From Elysia chlorotica (lineage: Eukaryota; Mollusca; Gastropoda; Plakobranchidae): a stretch of DNA of 64,000 bases. Below, piece after piece: positions 22,221-33,400 of the stretch. A program made the translations under genes and the position numbers. The notes below the pieces were generated by a model, which was given only the letters and a program-made list of their open reading frames with translations, made no database searches and was not told the DNA's origin. Numbering within the stretch: the stretch's first letter is position 1; each line of letters begins with the position of its first letter. The stretch spans positions 762,220 to 826,219 of the forward strand of contig RQTK01000080.1 in the NCBI GenBank assembly GCA_003991915.1, read 5' to 3'.

Positions 22221-23065
22221 TAGTATATGTGTGGCTGTAAGTGCAGTTACAACGTAACGGTAGTTTACGATAAGTTTAAGATATAGATCTAGATTTTTCT
22301 CTCTAGGCCTAGATTCTAGATCTATAAAAGATTAAGGAGTTGCGACGACGGCAATGTCGCGCTAACGAGCCGATGAGTCGTGAGTAGGCCTACAGTAACA
22401 ACATAGCAATAGTAATACATGTATTTGTCATCCTTATTGTTATTCTTAAGACAAGTCGTAGGCATACCATCACGTTGTATTTACGAATTTAAATTTAATC
22501 TTTAGAATATAGGAATCGTAAGTACAACGTCGTTGTGCAACTCGTCTTAAGAATGCGAAACAGACTTACGACTTGGTCTAGGTCTAGCTATAAAGGTGTT
22601 GTACTTCGACACTTGCTGTCTTTAGATCTAGAATCTAGATCTAGACTATATATAGAGAAGATCTAAGGCCGTGAGTACAACGCTTTGGTAAGGCTGTAGA
22701 CGGCTTGTTGTAAGATAATGGAAATAAGGCTTACGACGAGCTATGCTGGATGAGATCTAGATCTAGAATCTAGATCTGTACTTTGACGAATTTCGCTTAC
22801 CTCATTTTTTTCCACTTCTGTTTTAGAACTGATCACCATCGACAACACTCTATAAATTAATTCTAAATAAGATCACTAGATAATCTAAATCTAGATCTAG
22901 AGCTGCTGTCAGTTTGGCTGTTGTAACATGGGGATTAGATAGATCTCATAGCATCTCGATCTAGAACTAGAATCCAGATCTACATCTAGGTTCGATATCA
23001 TTATCCGGTCTAGCTTAGACCTTAGCTAAGCTCAATAACCATCTTCCTATGAAATTATCCCAAAA
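22221..23065. repeat. Foldback-rich block B with TAGATCTAGA palindromes
   Basis: Inside the block, CTTAAGACAAGTCGTA (near 22447) and its diverged complement around TACAACGTCGTTGTGCAACT (near 22523-22550) form an imperfect inverted repeat. Several TCTAGATCTAGA-type palindromes occur at 22270-22325, 22620-22650 and 22750-22770. This suggests a non-autonomous foldback element. Related sequence lies at 23625-24330, 26275-27150 and, distantly, 47990-48215. Confidence 0.6.
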
Positions 23066-23069
23066 TTAG

Positions 23070-23620
23070 ATACTTAATCTCTCTCTCTCTCTCTCTCTCC
23101 TCCATCGACTTTCCCAACTACTCTTTTATGTCTCCCGTCTTTCTTTATCTTCTCTTCATCTCATCCCCCTTATTATTACTCAATATGACTGTCTTTCTTT
23201 ACCCCCTCCCTTTCCCTATTCGTCTTTCTTTATTCGTCTTCTTTATCTCGCCCAGTCTTGTTTTGTTGTCTTCTTTGATACCCTTTAACTAAGAACGAAC
23301 TGATTATTCAGCGGCCCGGGTCTACCTGTTTTGTTAACACTAATAGCAAGACCGAGGGAATGAGGAATAGGTAGCATATATAAGGTTCTCACCAATGGAT
23401 TCCTTAGGTAGGCTACCAGTAGACGTTATTTTATAAGGTCTTCCTTATGATTAAGTATGCATGGACATAGAGATATGGAGGGATATGGCTGCCGGTGGAA
23501 ACGGGCACGACGCTCTATGATACCGGTATCGTTAATATCAGATTTTAAGAATAAAGTTGGAAAAAGTATCTTGGATATCTAGATCTATGAATCTAGATTT
23601 AGGTGTAGGTAACAAAAAGG
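23070..23620. other. CT-rich unique stretch between two B blocks
   Basis: A short CT run (23078-23099), then T/C-rich sequence with TCTTTCTTTAT motifs. No gene was seen. It is absent from the second segmental copy. Confidence 0.5.
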
Positions 23621-23624
23621 GATA

Positions 23625-24330
23625 CAAGATTAGTGGCTGAAAGTGCAGTCACAACATCACGGTAGTGTACGACTTGCCTTAAGATTATGTAGAATCTAAA
23701 AAAAAGAAGGCTTACGACGACTGCAATGTTACGCTTAGGAGCCGATTGATTATAAGTTCAGTAACATTTCATAGATTGATAGCAATACTCGTCATCATGC
23801 CTTCTTATTCTTATTCTTAAAACAAGTCGTAGATCTAGACTTATCGTCTTAAGGATGCGAAAAAAAAAACACATAATTTTCCCATAATTATTACGACTTG
23901 CTCTAGGTCTAGATTAGATTAAAATGTGAGATATCATGGTATTGTACTTCGACCCTAGCTCTCTCTATATATCTAAAATCTAGAACAATTCTAAGGCCGT
24001 GGGTTTTGGTGAATTGTAGACGAATTGTTGTAAGATAATGGAAATAAGGCTTACAGCGAGTTATGGTGGATTAGATCTTAACTTTGACGAATTTTGCTTA
24101 CCTCACTTTCCCCCCACCATCGACAACACTCTATAAATTAATTCTAAATAAGATCACTAGATCTAGATTCTAGATCTAGAGCTGCTGTCAGTTTGGCTGT
24201 TGTAACATGTGGATTAGATAGATCTCCTAGCATCTCGATGTAGAGTTAGATCTACATCTAGGTTTGATATCTGGTCTAGCTCAGGCCTTACCTAAGCTTA
24301 ATAACGATCTTCCTATGAAATTATCCCAAA
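23625..24330. repeat. Third, more diverged copy of block B
   Basis: It shares GTGCAGTCACAACATCACGG, AAGTCGTAGATCTAGACTT, GGAAATAAGGCTTAC and CATCGACAACACTCTATAAA with 22221-23065 and 26275-27150, in the same order. Confidence 0.8.
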
Positions 24331-24339
24331 ATTATAATT

Positions 24340-24510
24340 ATTTTCATTTTAAGTTCAAGCTGTGTTTTGAAAAACGCAGCGGGAAATAGAGGGTCCCTAA
24401 GTTGCGATCCACAACGGTTTATTTTATTATTAGCCAATCGCAAGCCAAAACGTTTATCAAAGAATATAAATGGTTCAAAACGAGGCTCGAGATAAAAACC
24501 TTGAATTGAA
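24340..24510 (+). repeat. Block C of the segmental duplication
   Basis: CGTGTTTTGAAAAACGCAGC, GGTTTA..TCATTATTAGCC and AATCGCAAGCCAAAACGT are shared with 27150-27320. Confidence 0.8.
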
Positions 24511-24719
24511 ATAGTGCGCACCCAGTTTGCAGACTTTCAGACATTTAAAAAAATTATTGGATTGGTAGCCTTCATTTCACAACGACGCGATCCTCATTTC
24601 AGGGAATTTGGGAAAATTAAATGGTCTAAGGACGCAAGGCATTACTGAATGCCACCCAGAAAGAAAGTGAGAAGATGGAGCTTGGATAAAACAGAAGACA
24701 GAGACAATGATGGTTTCCA

Positions 24720-25135
24720 ATTTTTAAAAAAAAAGTATTCCCATATGCAAATTAAAAGTTGGGACTCATGAGTTACGCCAGATTGAACAATTCAAATACT
24801 TAGGGGCAATGATAACAGAAAACGATAAATGCGAAACATAAACAAAGACTAGAAGTAGAATAGCAAAGCCAAACAAATTGTTCAGGAAATAAAATATATT
24901 CTTACTAATGGCTAATTACCCCTTATTAAGGTGATACAACGAGTGCACATGTGCTGTATACACCCAATCTATAAGCATGGTAGCGAGACTCAGACATAAA
25001 ACAAACGACTGCAGAGACATATCACAGTAAATGCAGTGTGGTTCATCCGAAGAATGCTCAAAGTACATTGTAATTATTTTATATGTGGCTAAAATCTCAT
25101 GGACAGCTAGAAAAACACACGAAAGGGTCTCAATA
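24720..25135 (+). mobile_element. LINE reverse-transcriptase C-terminal fragment, copy 1
   Basis: Broken frames encode IEQFKYLGAMIT, KTRSRIA and WFIRRMLK, the typical run after the reverse-transcriptase core in non-LTR retrotransposons (family forms VEQFKYLGSTIT, LYGCETWT, WFLRRMLK). Stops and frameshifts are frequent. A better-preserved paralog is at 27395-27870. Confidence 0.7.
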
Positions 25136-25164
25136 GAATAATAATAATAATAATAATAACTCTT

Positions 25165-27150
25165 CTTTCTCTCTATCTGTCTCTTTCTTTCTCTTGTTTT
25201 CTCTCCCTCCTTCTCTCTTCCTCCCACTGTCTTTCTCTCATTTTCTCTCTCCCTCTCCCTTTCGTTTTATATAATATTATAACTTTATCTATCACTATCT
25301 TTCTCTTTAAGTCGTTGCTTTGGCGTTAAAAGCGTAAACACTACAGATTAAAATTAATTGTATACCATTCTCAACTCCCAGCAAGGACATTCGAAAAAGC
25401 CTTCCGTTTGCGAGCATTTTGATATCTGTTCTGGGATAGGTTCTCTCCAATGGTTGAATTAGCTGCCTCACAATTCTGTTTAAAACATAAAAAAAGGAAT
25501 TGAAAATAACACTTAATGATTAGGACTGGTAGCTTACATAAATTATCCACAGGGGAGTACCTCATAGGCTACCTATTCTTCATTGCCGCGTCTTTGGTGT
25601 TATTAACAAAGCAGTTAGACGCAGGCTGCCAATCATGTTCTTTCTTGGGTACGGGCTATCGAGTGTTGTCTTGGGTCCTTTATCTCCTTAGTGTGCTTAA
25701 GACACACGATTGTGTGGGTCGAATCCTAGTCCAGAGCTAAACATTACTAGTTTAAATAATGTTTTAATGTAGCTTTATAACAATATAATAAAATAAACAA
25801 ACAAACAAAAAACACCATACCACGTAGAATTCAGTTTTTGCAATCACACCCATAGAATAAATTAATGGTTTGTACTAAAGCCTTGGTCAGTTCTTGTGTA
25901 TGCGTGTGTGTGTGTGTGTGTTTGTGTGGTACATTTTTTTTCCAATCGTTTTAAACTTAATTTAGTGCAGCCACGAGCTTTTAAAAATGGATCCATTGCG
26001 TTCTGATAGTTTGCAACAATAAAAGTACATGTATAAGAATGCGCACTTTTATAATTTGCGATCATATTTCTGCAAAACAAGCATTATTTAGTTTCACTAT
26101 TAATAGCTCATGCTGATTACAATTGCTTTCAAAACATTAATCATGCACCGAAGTCTTTGGCATTTTGATACAAAATACATGGTGATTTCTAGGCCTTAAT
26201 AACTTTTCTAAACACCAGAACTGATCACGGTTGTTGTGAATTTTTAATTCCATAAAATAAAATAAAAAAGAAACTACTGTATATGTGTGGCTGTGAGTGC
26301 AGTTACAACGTAACGGTAGTTTACGATACGTTTAAGATATAGATCTAGATTTTTCTCTCTAGGCCTAGATTCTAGATCTATAAAAGATTAAGAAGTTTCG
26401 ACGACGGCAATGTTGCGCTAACGAGCCGATAAGTCGTGAGTAGGCCTACAACATAGCGATAGTAATACATGTATTTGTCATCATGCCTCCTTATTGTTAT
26501 TCTTAAGACAAGTCGTAGGCTTACCATCACGTTGTATTCAAGAATTTAAATTTAATCTTTAGAATATAGGAATCGTAAGACGTAAGTACAACGTCGTTGT
26601 ACAACTCGTCTTAAGAATGCGAAACAGACTTACGACTTGGTCTAGGTCTAGATTAGATTAAATGCAAGCTATCACGGTGTTGTACTTCGACACTTGCTGT
26701 CTTTAGATCTAGAATCTAGATCTAGATTATATATAGAGAAGATCTAAGGCCGTGAGTACAACGCTTTGGTAAGGCTGTAGACGGCTTGTTGTAAGTTAAT
26801 TATGGAAATAAGGCTTACGACGAGCTATGCTGGATAAGATCTAGATCTAGATCTTTACTTTGACGAATTTCGCTTACCTCATTTTTTTTCCACTTCTGTT
26901 TTAGAACTGATCACCATCGACGCCACTCTATAAATTAATTCTAAATAAGATCACTAGATAATCTAAATCTAGATCTAACGCTGTTGTCAGTTTGGCTGTT
27001 GTAACCTGGGGATTAGATAGATCTCTTAGCATCTCGATCTAGAACTAGAATCCAGATCTACATCTAGGTTCGATATCATTATCCAGTCTAGCTTAGACCT
27101 TAGCTAAGCTTAATAACCATCTTCCTATGAAATTATCCCAAAATTAGATA
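25165..27150 (+). repeat. Segmental duplication, copy 2 (blocks A and B)
   Basis: Matches 20990-23065 as described there. The left boundary lies at an AAT/CT low-complexity junction (25137-25165) right after LINE copy 1. The right side continues into block C (27150-27320) and LINE copy 2. Confidence 0.9.
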
Positions 27151-27325
27151 TTCAAGCCGTGTTTTGAAAAACGCAGCGGGAAATAGAAGGCCCTAAAGTC
27201 GCGATCCTCAACGGTTTAGCTCATTATTAGCCAATCGCAAGCCAAAACGTACAAAGAAAAGAAATTGTTCAAAACGAGGCTCAAAAAAAAAAAGAAAAGA
27301 AATAGCGCGCACCCAGTTTGTATAC
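27150..27325 (+). repeat. Block C, second copy
   Basis: Matches 24340-24510, with a poly-A insertion near 27284-27300. Confidence 0.8.
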
Positions 27326-27394
27326 TTTCAGAAATAGTGAAGAATGAAAAAGCGATGAGGTGGGATTTCTCAAACGAAAAGATGATAAGAACAA

Positions 27395-28045
27395 TGATGG
27401 TTTCCAAGCATAAAAGTACTCACACATGCATATTAAAAGTTGGGACTTCTGAGTTATGCTAGATTGAACAATTCAAATACTTAGGGGCAATGATAACGTA
27501 AATAAATACTAGAAGTAGAATAGGAATGGCCAAACAAATCTTACAGGAAATGAAATAATTATATTCTTACTAATGTCAAATTAGCCGTTAAGGTGAGACG
27601 ACGAGTGCACAGGTCCTATGTACATCCAGTCCTTATGTACGGAAGCGAGACTTGGACATTTTACAAACAGCTAGAGAGAGGTATCAAGGTACCGACGGTG
27701 TGGTTCATCTGCAGAATGCTCAAAGCACTGGATAATAAATTATTTTGTTATCTGTGGCTAAAAGTCTCATGGACAGATAGAAAAACAAACGAAAGTGTCT
27801 TAAGAGAAGCAGGCACTGGATTAAAGTGTCCTCGATAAAATACGGACAACTCCGACAAGCAACACTCGTTGGTCATGTCATGCGCAGACTTAACGGAAAG
27901 AGAGCGTGAGGAATATATTGAGAAAAGATCTGGGACCATTATAGGAAGGTGGATTGGTGAAAGCAAAGGGATCGATCTGATTGTGAAATGTGATGACAGA
28001 GAGATGCGGAGGAACATGGTCGTCAACGACAATCGGCAAGGCACT
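27395..28045 (+). mobile_element. LINE reverse-transcriptase C-terminal fragment, copy 2
   Basis: One frame carries VHRSYVHPVLMYGSETWTFY, then WFICRMLK; other frames carry VSWTDRKTNESVLREAG and LVGHVMR. This is the C-terminal part of a non-LTR retrotransposon polyprotein (family forms YGCETWT, SWTDRVTNEEVL, GHVLR). Frameshifts separate the pieces, so it is inactive. It is paralogous to 24720-25135 within the segmental duplication. Confidence 0.75.
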
Positions 28046-28087
28046 CCATGATGATGATACACGATACACACGACTCGCTGCGCCCAT

Positions 28088-28285
28088 CGATCATCGAACC
28101 GGATAACTCAGTTGATAGAGCGTTCGCCTTGCAAGCCGCAGGTCTCTGGTTTGAATCACACTCTAGTCGCATTGACGAGCACTGATAGGACGAAACACAA
28201 ACTCTGTGTCTGTGGATAAGTCTATGACTGAGCGTAGATACCGCCTGTATCTACAATGTCGAGGCTTCCTTAATAATAAAATAAA
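28088..28285 (+). mobile_element. tRNA-derived SINE, second family (plus)
   Basis: It has a tRNA-like head: A-box-like GGATAACTCAGTTGATAGAG and B-box-like GGTTTGAATC. A unique body follows (TAGATACCGCCTGTATCTAC) and an AATAATAAAATAAA tail. The body differs from the abundant SINE family in this window. Confidence 0.7.
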
Positions 28286-28569
28286 TTATATTTTTGAAAG
28301 CCTGGATACCAAGGGTAACAGGGATTTAATAGAAAAATAGTGGTTAATTAAGCGTGATCACATAGTTTTTTTTACATTCTGTTGACAGTGATCCGCGATC
28401 GGGCGCCCAAAAAATATATATTTTCCACAAAAGTTGTGTTTTAAATTTAAGCAAAAAGTTTCAAAGATTTAAAAAAATGTATAGACTTGTTGTTTTGTTT
28501 TGTTGTTTTTTGCAGGAATAGACAAAATGATATGAAATAGTATTTATATTGGTCATGATAACATACAGT

Positions 28570-29245
28570 CTACTCAGTAATCCAAATTTGGAAACAAAAT
28601 GAGCAAACGGACGGGAGTGTCTGGTTGGCAAGCGTCTGTCTTGGAAAACAATGGAGTCTTTGCATTTGGTACTCGTAGGTAAGATCAGCTTGTTGTTGAA
28701 TGGTAGCGCCTGATGTAGCTGAACAGGCCGGTTTGGGGCGGCAGATCCTCTTAAAATTTTCGCAGGGGAATCCGACGTCATCCTCTCCCGGTAGTGCAAC
28801 CCATGCTGCCCTCTGGCGTCTACGTACTTTTTTGTATGCCTCTGGTCCTCTCTTCTTATTTCGCACAGCTGCATGACACTCTTTACTGTGACCCGCCAGG
28901 CGTTTAGATCAGCAGCCATGGATTTAATGTCAGTGCGCGAATGTTGCCGAGCCCTAGGTCTCTCTCTTACAGACATCCTTGAATTTGAGAGACAGTTTGA
29001 CGGTTCGTATGGTGCCAATAGCCAGATCGCCATGCATCATGTCTTATGGAATTCGGCCATCTTGTATGCGTATCACGTGACCAAGCCAACGTAGAAGCTC
29101 CTGGGAGAGGAAGGCAAACGTGCTTGGTATGATTGCACTGGCAAGCACGTCTTTATTCAGGACACGGTCTACCAGTTGATGCCCAGAGCATTTCTTAGTT
29201 TTCGCTCCTCTAGCGGGGTTGGTTGTACTTGTAGTGACCCTCAAA
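28570..29245 (-). mobile_element. LINE 3'-end coding fragment (minus)
   Basis: On the minus strand, LLRWLGHVIRIQDGRIP (coding near 29050-29100) is followed by KDVCKRE-like and ADLNAWRVTVKS pieces, then an Arg-rich segment and a closing region with CPRQTLANQTLP-type sequence near 28630. These match the end of the second open frame of non-LTR retrotransposons (family forms RWLGHVxRM, RPxLRYKDVCKRD). Several frames are needed, so it is decayed. Confidence 0.7.
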
Positions 29246-29249
29246 GATC

Positions 29250-30360
29250 TGATGGCCTACATGAAATGATTGTGTATGTTGGTTTCTGAGTTTATTGGAG
29301 TACCTGACGTATAGTTAAGGTCAGAAAGTCTGATGGAATCGTAATGGTGCCGTCCTTTATTCATGACGTAATAGGGACAGAGGGACAGACAGACGCATTA
29401 GCGATCTAACTCATATGTGCACATAAACGCAAAATAAACACTCTTCTATCTACATAAAAATCAACCAATCACTCATCTACATGTATACCACACTCTGTTC
29501 TTATAGTTATACCGATATACAATACACAAATCTGAAAACCTCTAGGTCCTTCTAACTCAGTAGAGAACATTCGAGAAAAGTCCAGACTCTAGCTCACACT
29601 AACATTACTCACACCCTCTCTTCTATACCTAATCAAACTTCGAGTCATTTCGAGAACCTACTAGACAGACAGATCTAGACTGAGAGCCCGTCATCGCCAA
29701 ACAGCTGGTGAACACTACTCACGCGGTACATGCTAGCATACTAACATACACGTAAACAATGTCACATTCGGTGTTTCAATGAAAAGTTGAAAAATTATAC
29801 ATACTTAAAAAGTGTAAAAAATTGCAATAAGTATTAAAAAAAATTTTTTAATGCAAAAAGTTGCACTTTGGCAAAAGTTGTAAAAAAAAAAAGAAAGAAA
29901 CAAGAAAAAAAGTTGCGTGTATATTTTCAACATTTGGACATCAAACATAGCTTACTAATACTATATTATCAAGTACTCCATGATATCAAAACATTGAGTT
30001 GTTATATCTCCCAATTTTCTAATTATGTCATAAACTAAGGGCGCGTCACTATATATTTTCATGTAGAATACCTGCCCTTTGGAAGATCGCTACATCCAAC
30101 CCTGCTAGTGGACTCATAAAATTGCGTGAACTTCAAGGCACTCAATCTTTGACAGCTTAATTTTTACTTATGCTAGAACAGCGTTTGTCTCAAGATCATT
30201 TTCTTGTTTCAGGAAGCCACTTACAGTGCTTAATTTTGATGTTTGATTTGTGCATCATACCAAGGCCAATAATCGATGTAATGACTTAAATGCCATGCAA
30301 GTAATGACGACTTATAATTTCTAGTTTATTACAAGTGTCTGATATAATATCAATGGTATA
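29250..30360. other. No gene seen
   Basis: AT-rich sequence with TTTTTTTAAAAA and poly-A runs near 29838-29910. No recognisable coding or RNA feature. Confidence 0.4.
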
Positions 30361-30369
30361 TTCAGTTAA

Positions 30370-30535
30370 TATTGGGTCGGTGTCAGTATTTTGTGGCTGT
30401 TTAAGAAAATTCCACGTCTCCCCGCCCTGTTGTGTGTGGCAGTACATATAATTGTCAGACGCTAGTCAATTGTCATGTACCTGTCCACAATATACTATAG
30501 CCTATATATGTTAAGCAACCAACCCAACTCAACGT
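30370..30535 (+). mobile_element. SINE fragment, main family (plus)
   Basis: GGGTCGGTGTCAGTATTTTG, CCCGCCCTG, GTGTGGCAGTACATATAATTG and CCAACCCAACTCAACG follow the family order. The tRNA-like head is missing and the middle is shortened. Confidence 0.65.
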
Positions 30536-30539
30536 TTGT

Positions 30540-32360
30540 CTTATTACACATAGGCAATAGTGAAATTTCTTTCTCAATGTTTTACTTTATCTATTTTTTT
30601 TTTTTTTTTTTACCAGGGTAGTTGAAATAATATACAGAAATAATTTTACATCTTATGATTTGATAAGAATTTCGTTTTTGCTCCATCACTCCTGTGTCAT
30701 ATCAGATTTCCTGTGAAGAATAACATCTAAGTTGTTAGTTACAATTAATAAATTATTGCCATAGTTTAAGTTTAAAAAAAAATCAAATTCTTTATAAAAG
30801 TCATTGAAAACGTGGGCATCCTATTATTTAAACAAAAAAACAAACAAAAAAAAACAAGAAAGAAAAAAAAAAACATGAAACACAAAAATGAGACAAAATG
30901 GCCAGAAAACACGAATGATTGCATCATTATGAATCTTTAATGTACAAGCAAACACAAAACTTCTTACACTATAAGGTGACATTAGGGAACAAAATAAAAA
31001 GCTAGAAAATTTACATTGCCAATACGGGTACATTTTTTTATTCAACTCGAAAAAATTAATGTATTTCAAAATTGCAAATGTTTGTTTAAATTGGTTGTGA
31101 CATGCGGTAGCAGGACTAAACATCAGCATGGTGAGAAATTCTTTCCTGATACACAACAAGACATATTTTTATTTGCTTTAAAAAAAATTAACTTATCAAT
31201 GATCCTTTACCATGTAATTTTCTTGTCAGCACTTTTTTCTGTTGCTGCCAAGTTCTCGTTCTCAATTGTTGTTCAGCCTCTAATGCATTTTAATCAGACA
31301 AGAGAAAACAAATTCAGAACACACTATTACATAATTAAAAGGACTTACCCTCTTCTTGAAAAAAACATTATACAAATTTAGGTGCACATAGCGAAATAGA
31401 CAATTTTCCTAGATTTAAATATATAACAATGTTCAAGGGAGAGGATAAATATACGGAACATTCTCTCTTAAGTCACACAAATTTGACACGGATCACACAT
31501 TGACAGGAATGACATTTTTTCACTTGTTGCATACAACTTTTTTCACTGACTCAGGAGATGACAACTAAGTAAAAAACATGAAAAACATCTAGCATGAAAG
31601 TCTGCAATTCAGTAAAACTACATAGTCTTATCAGAAGAAGAAGAAGAAGAAGAAGAAGACAAAGAAGAAGACAAAGAAAAAGAAGGAAAAGAAGAAAAAG
31701 CAAAGGAGGAACAAAAAGAGTAGATGGAACGGAAAAGTGAAAGAAGAAAAAAAACAACAAATATAATTAAGAATACAAGAGTTAGAAAAGCAAAAAGAAA
31801 AACAGAAATAAATGATCAATTTATTCGTTTAAATATACAGCCATACCATAGCAAAGTGATCGTAAAGTGGTAAATTTATTTTTTAAATGAATTAATGGAA
31901 TTAACAAAAAATGCAGGCCTGATTTCGATTGTGTATAGTGTGTGTGTGTAGATCCAGCACTATACTGATCTTCCAGGGAATCATACCTTAAGTGTATTAC
32001 TAAATTCTACAAGCTCATCTCTCTCTTAGTCCGCAACGACGAATTTCTCTGCAATATATTTTTCTTGTTTTTCCATTACAGTAAAATCCATTTAATGTGA
32101 ATCCTATTTTGATGAGCCCAAAAGTTTCTCTTAAAATGAAGTTTACATTTAACTATGACAGTAAAGAAAATACCAGTAGTTAATATGTCAAGGCATAGTT
32201 TCTATTTGAAACAACGTTTTTATCTGAGGCGGATTCCACTGGATACATTATTCTTTCTTTCAAAGTCTGCCTTCACTAAATTCACAATACCACCACTCCC
32301 TGTCATGCTGAAATAATTTTGTTTTCTTGCGATGAATGATGAACCAGACACAGCAGCGCA
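30540..32360. other. SEC13 downstream region; no gene seen
   Basis: AT-rich sequence with poly-A/T runs (30595-30612, 30832-30873) and a GAA-rich tract at 31636-31700. The 3' untranslated region of SEC13 (minus strand) must lie at the high-coordinate end; I could not fix its end. Confidence 0.4.
31636..31745. repeat. (GAA)n-rich purine tract
   Basis: A pure AGA/GAA run at 31636-31660 grades into GAAAAG variants. Lysine- or leucine/phenylalanine-rich open frames across it are artefacts. Confidence 0.85.
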
Positions 32361-32365
32361 CTTCT

Positions 32366-33351
32366 TTATCCCGAAGCCGGTCTGTCCCCAATCTGACCTT
32401 GGCCTTTGTTCACCTCACTGATGCACACCCATTGACCTTCTAAACTCTCTTTCCACAGAGTAACCTGAGAATGGATGTCACAAATAATATTATAAAAAAA
32501 TAAAAAAAACAGTTAACCAAGGAACTGGCACTAAAATGAAAAATGAAAAGGAAAAGAAAAGAAATGGAAAAAAACGAGTTTATTTCAACATACAGTTTCC
32601 ATTAAAAATCAAAGTTTTATACTTTTTCTTGTTTTTTGGGGGGTTGGAACCAAACCACTACAAAATTATCTCAATCAAATTGTTCTAGTACTACTTGTGA
32701 ATACTTTTTTTAAGCAATGAAGTGGAACAAAAAATGAAAAAGAAAACTCTTTTTTTTTTTTGGAATAACAGTTTTCATCGAAAACAGAACAAAATGTATC
32801 TATTAAAAACAAAATTTTGTTATCTAGCTAGCACAAATTGTCTCCATCAAATTGTCGTAAAACAACGTGTAGATATATCTTCTTTTTTTTTCATACATGA
32901 TTGGCAACAAAAAAGAAAAACAGTAAAAAAATTGTTTAGGCATGACCACATAGCTCTATTAATAACACTAGAGGGATCAGTTACATCACTTGAATGTTAC
33001 TGGGGAAAGAAAAAAAGGAAGGCACAAAGCCGCGCATTACACCTGTGGGGTCTTAGCAGGCCTATGTTTGTAATGTTAAAAACAATGTTACATAGGTGTG
33101 TGCATCATTCTCTGTGTAATCAATCGCAGCTTTGAGAGGGAGCTTCAAATACTGTTGTTACAACTAGATCAAGAAGACTATCGCAGCGAGTAAATTTCAC
33201 TGTACATGTATATGTATTTATTTCCATTTTCCTCCTTTTCTTCTTTCTTTTTATCTTTACTACATATTTTTTGCCTTTTTTTTTATCTTATGTGCTATGC
33301 AAGCACTGCTTGCTTCTGATTCCGCATATGTTTTAATACAAGTTGCTAATC

Positions 33352-33400
<49 letters not shown>

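Larger units (their letters stand above)
20990..23065 (+). repeat. Segmental duplication, copy 1 (blocks A and B)
   Basis: Block A (20990-22220) matches 25165-26275 nearly base for base over long runs, for example TTGCTTTGGCGTTAAAAGCG and CATTCGAAAAAGCCTTCCG. Block B (22221-23065) matches 26275-27150 and, more loosely, 23625-24330. Copy 1 contains an extra 85-bp MITE at 21991-22075. No gene was recognised inside. Confidence 0.9.

Noticed and set aside
22365-22385. CCGATGAGTC as a hammerhead core in block B
   Set aside because: First core base differs and no matching GAAA arm was found.
28090-28160. tRNA gene
   Set aside because: The tRNA-like head continues into a SINE body and an A-rich tail; no closing acceptor stem was found.
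31551-31819. Leu/Phe-rich minus-strand frames
   Set aside because: Produced by the GAA-rich tract on the opposite strand.
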